From: CAZOGW01 sp964579415
GTDB taxonomy: Bacteria; Actinomycetota; Acidimicrobiia; Spongiisociales; UBA5794
Assembly: GCA_964579415.1 (NCBI GenBank)
Contig: CAZOGW010000020.1
Span: 1-35,290 of the forward strand
Direction: 5' to 3'
Length of the DNA: 35,290 nt
Below, one piece after another: positions 31,589 to 35,290 of the stretch (position 1 is the stretch's first letter; each line of letters opens with the position of its first letter). Under the pieces are notes generated by a model. The model did not search any database. It was not told where the DNA came from and was given only the letters and a program-made list of their open reading frames with translations. The position numbers were made by a program, and so were the translations under genes.

Positions 31589-32497
31589 ATGGGTGCAGCC
31601 GCAGCCAGCAGGCACATAGTCCGTAAGGGCGCCGACGCCGTATACAGGCCCTCACCGATCCTCGCCGGCCATGCCACCGGCCACTCGGCGTGGATCTGTG
31701 TCGACCACACCGTGCCCGGAGCAGTCCACACCACGTTCACCGCCCACAAGCTCGAGGACGGTGGCCGCATCGACCGCCACGTGCAGTCGTACGAGGAGAG
31801 CGTCTACGTCCTCGAGGGCGAGGTGGTGATCGACACCCCCGACGGCGCCTACACCCTGGTGCCCGGCGACTACGCCTTCGTCCCCATCGGGCTGCCGCAC
31901 TCGCTGCGCAACGTCTCCGGCGCCCCGGCGCGGTGGGCCGAGATGCTGACTCCCCAGCCGCGACCCGACCACGACTGGGACACCTTCTTCGTCCCCGCCG
32001 TGCCCGACCAGGAGCCACGACCCGTCGACGTGCGCGATCCCCGCACCAGGTCGGCAGGCCACATCTCCGCAGACAACATGGAAGTGGACAAGCAGACCCA
32101 GGACCGCCTGGCGGTGTCGGCCAGCATGCGCACCGCCCTGCTGGTCTACAGCGGGATCACCGTGAAGATGATGGTGGACACCGACCTGGGATCGCAGCTG
32201 CACACGATGTTCATGGTGCAGTACGTGCCCGGCGGCTTCGCCGGCAAGCACGACCACCCGCTGGAGGAGGCATACCTGTTCGTGTCCGGCGCCGCCGACG
32301 CCACGTTCGACGACGCCGAGTACCTCCTGGAGGAGGGCGACTTCGGCTTCGCCGGCGTGGGGTGCGTCCACAGCTTCCGCAACCACAACGACGACGCCCT
32401 GGTTCGCTGGCTGGAGACCCAGGCCCCGGGCCCGCCGCCCCGCCACACCTACCGGTTCGCCCGGGATTGGGAATACTTGAGGGGTGTGTTGGGCTAG
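31589..32497 (+). CDS. Bicupin protein, (S)-ureidoglycine aminohydrolase-like
   Basis: This 302-aa protein has two cupin domains. The first (about 50-115) has His64, Gln66, Glu70 and His104, so one ligand is changed. The second (about 205-270) has the full set His221, His223, Glu227 and His261 (KHDHPLEEAY and GCVHSFRN) and is the likely metal site. A complete site only in the C-terminal cupin resembles ureidoglycine aminohydrolase (AllE/UGlyAH), which binds manganese there. The real substrate is unknown and need not be ureidoglycine. GGGAGGT nine bases upstream sets the ATG. It is divergent from the M24 operon and may share its control. Confidence 0.83.
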   Translation: MGAAAASRHIVRKGADAVYRPSPILAGHATGHSAWICVDHTVPGAVHTTFTAHKLEDGGRIDRHVQSYEESVYVLEGEVVIDTPDGAYTLVPGDYAFVPIGLPHSLRNVSGAPARWAEMLTPQPRPDHDWDTFFVPAVPDQEPRPVDVRDPRTRSAGHISADNMEVDKQTQDRLAVSASMRTALLVYSGITVKMMVDTDLGSQLHTMFMVQYVPGGFAGKHDHPLEEAYLFVSGAADATFDDAEYLLEEGDFGFAGVGCVHSFRNHNDDALVRWLETQAPGPPPRHTYRFARDWEYLRGVLG

Positions 32498-32527
32498 CGC
32501 AGGACGTCTATCCAGCTAGCGCAGGGA

Positions 32528-32560
32528 GGTACTTGGTACTTGGTACTTGGTACTTGGTAG
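32528..32560. repeat. Heptamer tandem repeat, 4 x GGTACTT plus GGTAG
   Basis: Four perfect GGTACTT units are followed by GGTAG, preceded by GGGA. The flanks match those at 8007 and 10452, so this is a copy of the same element. It lies between the bicupin and the ECF sigma gene. Confidence 0.92.
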
Positions 32561-32633
32561 ATGCAGCAAGGCAGTTCGGGCGCGTCCGGTGAAACGCCGC
32601 TCGCAGTGGCGGACATGAGTGGATGTCAAGCCA

Positions 32634-32654
32634 AGTACTGAATACTGGATACTG
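32634..32654. repeat. Degenerate heptamer repeat (AGTACTG/AATACTG/GATACTG)
   Basis: Three 7-base units lie 19 bases upstream of the ECF sigma factor start, in what should be its promoter or leader region. It is the second heptamer block in the 176-bp gap after the bicupin. No other feature was found in that gap. Confidence 0.7.
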
Positions 32655-32673
32655 CCGTAACAAGGAGCCAGGA

Positions 32674-33297
32674 GTGACCGCGGTCGTGGAGCTGCCACCC
32701 GGACTGGGTACCGAAGCCAAGGCGCGACGGAGGTTCGAGGAGCTGTTCGTAGCCGAATCGGACGCGGTGCTCGGCTACGCCTTGCGCAGGGTGGAACATC
32801 CCGAGGACGCCGGCGACATACTGGCCGAGACCTTTCTCGTCGCCTGGCGGCGCATCCCCGACGTTCCGCCGGGAGACGAGGGCAGGCTGTGGCTGTACGG
32901 GGTGGCGCGCCGCGTTCTCGCCAACCACCGTCGCGGGTCCGGCAGGCGGCGCCGGCTCGGCGAGCGGCTGTCGGCTGCCCTGGCGGACGAGTTGCTTCCC
33001 CATGTGCCGTCGGACCGCGTGGAGACCTCGCTGGTGGTCGGCGACGCCATGGATCGCCTTCCCGAAGAAGACCGCGAGTTGCTCCACCTCACTTCCTGGG
33101 AAGGGCTCACCCCCACCGAACTGGCGACGGTGCTCGCCATCCCCGCCGCCACCGTGCGCACCCGGCTGCACCGCGCCCGCCGCCGGCTGGCGGCGATCCT
33201 CGAGGAATCCGGGCTGGGCGGCGAACGCAACGACTCGAACGGACATGTAGCGGCCAGCGGGCACCCGCCCGCCGGGTACGAGGAGGAACCGACGTGA
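32674..33297 (+). CDS. ECF-family RNA polymerase sigma factor
   Basis: This 207-aa protein has sigma-70 region 2 (EELFVAESDAVLGYALRRVEHPEDAGDILAETF, about 24-60) and region 4 (LPEEDRELLHLTSWEGLTPTELATV with the helix-turn-helix ending VRTRLHRARRRL). Regions 1 and 3 are absent, as in ECF factors. The GTG start has AAGGAG six bases upstream; the frame continues earlier but without a ribosome site. Its stop overlaps the GTG of the following membrane protein (GTGA), the usual layout of a sigma/anti-sigma pair. Confidence 0.9.
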   Translation: MTAVVELPPGLGTEAKARRRFEELFVAESDAVLGYALRRVEHPEDAGDILAETFLVAWRRIPDVPPGDEGRLWLYGVARRVLANHRRGSGRRRRLGERLSAALADELLPHVPSDRVETSLVVGDAMDRLPEEDRELLHLTSWEGLTPTELATVLAIPAATVRTRLHRARRRLAAILEESGLGGERNDSNGHVAASGHPPAGYEEEPT

Positions 33298-34358
33298 ACG
33301 ACCACGAGATCGACGCACTGGTGGGCGCATCCGCCACCATCGACGACACCCAGGTCGCCGCGCTCCACCTCTCCGCCCAGAAGCTCGAGCTGATGGAGGA
33401 GATCATGTCCGCACCACCTTTGGAGAAGACAGCCGATGTCACGCCTTTGCCGGTGCCGTCCGGCCGTCGCCGTCGCACCCGCCTGCTGGCGCTGGTGGCG
33501 GCCGTGGCGATCACCGCAGCCGTGGTGGTCGTCCAGCCCTTCCGTGACGAGGGCGCGGCGTGGGCGGCCGAGCTCGTCGCCGTTGCCGAGGCGGCGCCCC
33601 GCCTGCTCGTCGCCGACGGCGCGTGGACCGTGCAACGGGTCGACGCCTTCGACGCCGCCTACGGGGAGATCACCTTCACCGACGGGGAGCGGACAGCCGA
33701 CCTGCACTGGTGGGAACCTGACGATTTCGCCGGGCACATCGCCGACCGCACTTCCACCGCCGACCTGGTGCGGGAGATCGATGTGCTGGGAAACCCGGCC
33801 ACGCTGGCTCGCTATGCCGGCACCGACGACTACACCACGAGCTGGCTCTACGAAGACCACACGCTGCAACTCCGTGGCGAGTTCCCCAGCGTCGACGACT
33901 ACCTCGCCGTGCTGGAATCTTTGGAGCCGGTCGACATCGACGCCTGGCTGTCGGCGATGCCTGCCAGCGTGGTGAAGCCCGACGAGATGAGCGCCACCGC
34001 CGCCGCCATGTTGGAAGGGGTGCCCTTGCCTGACGGCTTCGACATCGCCGTCGCCGGGCTGGACGGGAAGGTTACGGACCGCTATCAGGTCGGTGCCCGG
34101 GTCAGCGGCGCCGTTGCCTGCGCCTGGATCGCACAGTGGCTGGATGCCACCGCCGCCGGCGATGAGACAGCCGCTCAGGAAGCCGTCGACGCCATGGCCA
34201 CGTCCCACACCTGGCCGATCCTCCTCGAGATGGATCCCCAGGGAGGCTGGTCCGGAGCGGTGTGGGAGTACGCCGACGCAATCGGCGGGGACGGAACCGT
34301 CATCGGCGGTCGCACGCTCACCGTTGAGGAGAGCTACCAGGATGCACTGGGTTGCTAG
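33294..34358 (+). CDS. Membrane protein coupled to the ECF sigma factor, likely anti-sigma or sensor
   Basis: This 354-aa protein has a short cytoplasmic N-terminus (about 60 residues), a basic stretch GRRRRTR and one membrane helix at about residues 63-81. A long external domain of about 270 residues follows, with several acidic loops. The arrangement fits a single-pass anti-sigma factor that holds the ECF protein at the membrane until a signal arrives. No HxxxCxxC zinc anti-sigma motif is present, so the class is uncertain. The GTG start is within an AGGAGG-containing leader and overlaps the sigma stop. Confidence 0.7.
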   Translation: MNDHEIDALVGASATIDDTQVAALHLSAQKLELMEEIMSAPPLEKTADVTPLPVPSGRRRRTRLLALVAAVAITAAVVVVQPFRDEGAAWAAELVAVAEAAPRLLVADGAWTVQRVDAFDAAYGEITFTDGERTADLHWWEPDDFAGHIADRTSTADLVREIDVLGNPATLARYAGTDDYTTSWLYEDHTLQLRGEFPSVDDYLAVLESLEPVDIDAWLSAMPASVVKPDEMSATAAAMLEGVPLPDGFDIAVAGLDGKVTDRYQVGARVSGAVACAWIAQWLDATAAGDETAAQEAVDAMATSHTWPILLEMDPQGGWSGAVWEYADAIGGDGTVIGGRTLTVEESYQDALGC

Positions 34359-34423
34359 GCGGCGTCGTCGCCTGGCGACGGCCACATCCGGTACCCCGGT
34401 GTCCGGTACGTATCGAGGCAAGG

Positions 34424-34463
34424 GAGGGCGTGGCCCGGCACGGTGTTGCCGGGTCTCGCCCTC
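34424..34463 (+). terminator. GC hairpin between anti-sigma and SCO1-type genes
   Basis: GAGGGCG, TG, GCCCGGCA and then TGCCGGGT, CT, CGCCCTC form a 15-bp interrupted stem with a CGGTGT loop. It lies 66 bases after the anti-sigma-like stop and is a plausible terminator for the sigma operon. It also lies just upstream of the likely SCO1-type start. Confidence 0.6.
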
Positions 34464-34510
34464 CCCGGTGGCGTCGCGAGATATCGTGGTGCGTGTGCTC
34501 CAGGCTTGGC

Positions 34511-35137
34511 GTGAGAACTGCGGCGGTGCTGGTCGGGGTCGCGCTGGGATTGACTGCGTGCGGATCTCCACCTGACGTCGCCGCCACCACGGCGGCGGAG
34601 GCCGCGGGAGACTCCGGCGAGTTGGCCGGATTCGTGCGGACGCCGCTACCCGAGGTGGGGGCGCTCTCGCTTCCAGACGCCTCCGACGGGGGGCAGGCAT
34701 TCGCCCTACAGGCCGGCGAGGACGGGCTCCTTCTCTTCTACTTCGGCTACACGTCGTGCCCCGACGTGTGCCCCACCACCATGGCGGACGTGCGCTCGGC
34801 CATCGGCAAGCTGGGCGACGACGGCGAGCGGGTGTCCCTGGCGATGGCCACCATCGATCCGGAGCGGGACAGAGATGATGTTCTCACCGGCTACGTCCAC
34901 GCCTTCGTCCCCGGCGGCCACGCCCTACGCACCGAAGACGGCGACGCCCTGCAAGAGGTCGCCGACGCCTTCGGAGTCACCTATGACGTCACCACCAACC
35001 CCGAGGGGGAAATCGAGGTCGTCCATACCGGATCCCTCTTCGGGATAGACGACCAGGGCCGCCTCCAGGTCACCTGGCCTTTCGGCTTCAGCGCGGATGA
35101 TCTAGCTCGCGATATGAAGATCCTGTTGGACAGATGA
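34511..35137 (+). CDS. SCO1/SenC-type copper-handling lipoprotein
   Basis: This protein of about 208 aa has a lipoprotein signal (VLVGVALGLTAC, lipidation at about Cys17). Its thioredoxin-like domain has the copper-binding CPDVC (Cys83 and Cys87, in FGYTSCPDVCPTTMADV) and His172 (VVHTGSLFGID). The motif LAMATIDPERDRDD is also typical. SCO proteins deliver copper or reduce the CuA site of cytochrome c oxidase. The start is uncertain: GTG at 34511 places the signal peptide correctly, but GTG 34493 is also open, and neither has a strong ribosome site. Cytochrome oxidase genes are not seen in the window. Confidence 0.85.
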   Translation: MRTAAVLVGVALGLTACGSPPDVAATTAAEAAGDSGELAGFVRTPLPEVGALSLPDASDGGQAFALQAGEDGLLLFYFGYTSCPDVCPTTMADVRSAIGKLGDDGERVSLAMATIDPERDRDDVLTGYVHAFVPGGHALRTEDGDALQEVADAFGVTYDVTTNPEGEIEVVHTGSLFGIDDQGRLQVTWPFGFSADDLARDMKILLDR

Positions 35138-35146
35138 CAGTACAAC

Positions 35147-35181
35147 GTACTACGTACTACGTAGTACGTACTACGTACTAC
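35147..35181. repeat. Heptamer tandem repeat (GTACTAC x2, GTAGTAC, GTACTAC x2)
   Basis: Five 7-base units lie 10 bases after the SCO1-type stop. The middle unit is the reverse complement of the others, so the array holds inverted repeats and can fold into a hairpin. It is one of two heptamer blocks in the last 150 bp. Confidence 0.92.
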
Positions 35182-35210
35182 GCAAGAACTCGCGATTCCG
35201 GGCGCTGACG

Positions 35211-35241
35211 TGATACGTGATACGTGATACGTAGCACGTAG
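35211..35241. repeat. Heptamer tandem repeat (3 x TGATACG, TAGCACG, TAG)
   Basis: Three perfect TGATACG units and a degenerate TAGCACG unit are followed by TAG. The block lies just beyond the stop of the SDR fragment on the minus strand. It is a third unit class of the heptamer family. Confidence 0.9.
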
Positions 35242-35245
35242 TCAG

Positions 35246-35290
35246 CTACATCGCCAATATGCCGCCGTCGACCACCAGGTTGATCCCATT
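35246..35290 (-). CDS. C-terminal end of a short-chain dehydrogenase (SDR), cut by window edge
   Basis: The minus strand reads NGINLVVDGGILAM and a TAG stop. G-x-N-L-V-V-D-G-G is the hallmark C-terminal segment of SDR oxidoreductases. Only 14 codons lie inside the window, so the catalytic site and substrate cannot be judged. Confidence 0.75.
   Translation of the reverse strand, partial: NGINLVVDGGILAM

Overview
The window reads as high-GC chromosomal DNA from an actinobacterium, most likely an uncultured Acidimicrobiia-type lineage. The grounds are the base composition, the many GTG starts behind GGAGG-type ribosome sites, a CGNR-type regulator, a DUF7144 membrane protein, an LLM/F420-type oxidoreductase and a DtxR/IdeR-like iron box. 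The taxonomic call is inference. A run of exactly 100 Ns (24477-24576) shows this is a scaffolded draft assembly.

Left part (1-9138): a CGNR zinc-finger regulator, a small DUF7144 membrane protein, a convergent PhyH-type dioxygenase, a polytopic membrane protein, a zinc alcohol dehydrogenase, a large secreted subtilisin-like protease with a C-terminal RTX calcium-binding repeat tail, an aldehyde dehydrogenase and an LLM-class oxidoreductase. The gene-free stretch 9139-9724 is packed with tandem terminator-like hairpins and G/C-rich repeats.

Middle part (9725-24476, all minus strand): a SnoaL-like protein and an 83-aa unknown, then an Fe-S protein / FAD oxidase pair of the GlcF/GlcD type. Next comes a tightly coupled operon of imelysin lipoprotein, di-haem oxidoreductase (DUF1111), second imelysin and HTTM membrane protein, followed by a membrane sulfatase-like hydrolase. 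The first three junctions of the operon are GTGA overlaps. It is headed by a promoter overlapped by a 15/19 match to the DtxR/IdeR consensus, so it is probably an iron-regulated iron-acquisition operon. The start of the HTTM gene is built from four copies of a 51-bp repeat ending in a 13-bp palindrome. Upstream lie two paralogous secreted LVIVD-type beta-propeller proteins, each followed by a perfect GC hairpin.

Right part (24577-35290): a gap-truncated LPG-synthase-type membrane protein, then a catabolic operon on the minus strand (M24 creatinase-like protein, 2-oxoacid dehydrogenase E1 alpha and beta, 3-hydroxyisobutyrate dehydrogenase-like protein, succinate-semialdehyde dehydrogenase-like enzyme) divergent from a bicupin. 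After that come an ECF sigma factor with a coupled membrane anti-sigma-like protein, a SCO1-type lipoprotein, and the last 14 codons of an SDR dehydrogenase at the right edge.

A genome-scale signature is the recurrence, at eight places and only between genes, of tandem heptanucleotide repeats (units such as TAGTACG, GGTACTT, TGATACG). With the repeat-built 5' end of the HTTM gene and the iron operon, these are the most distinctive features of the window.
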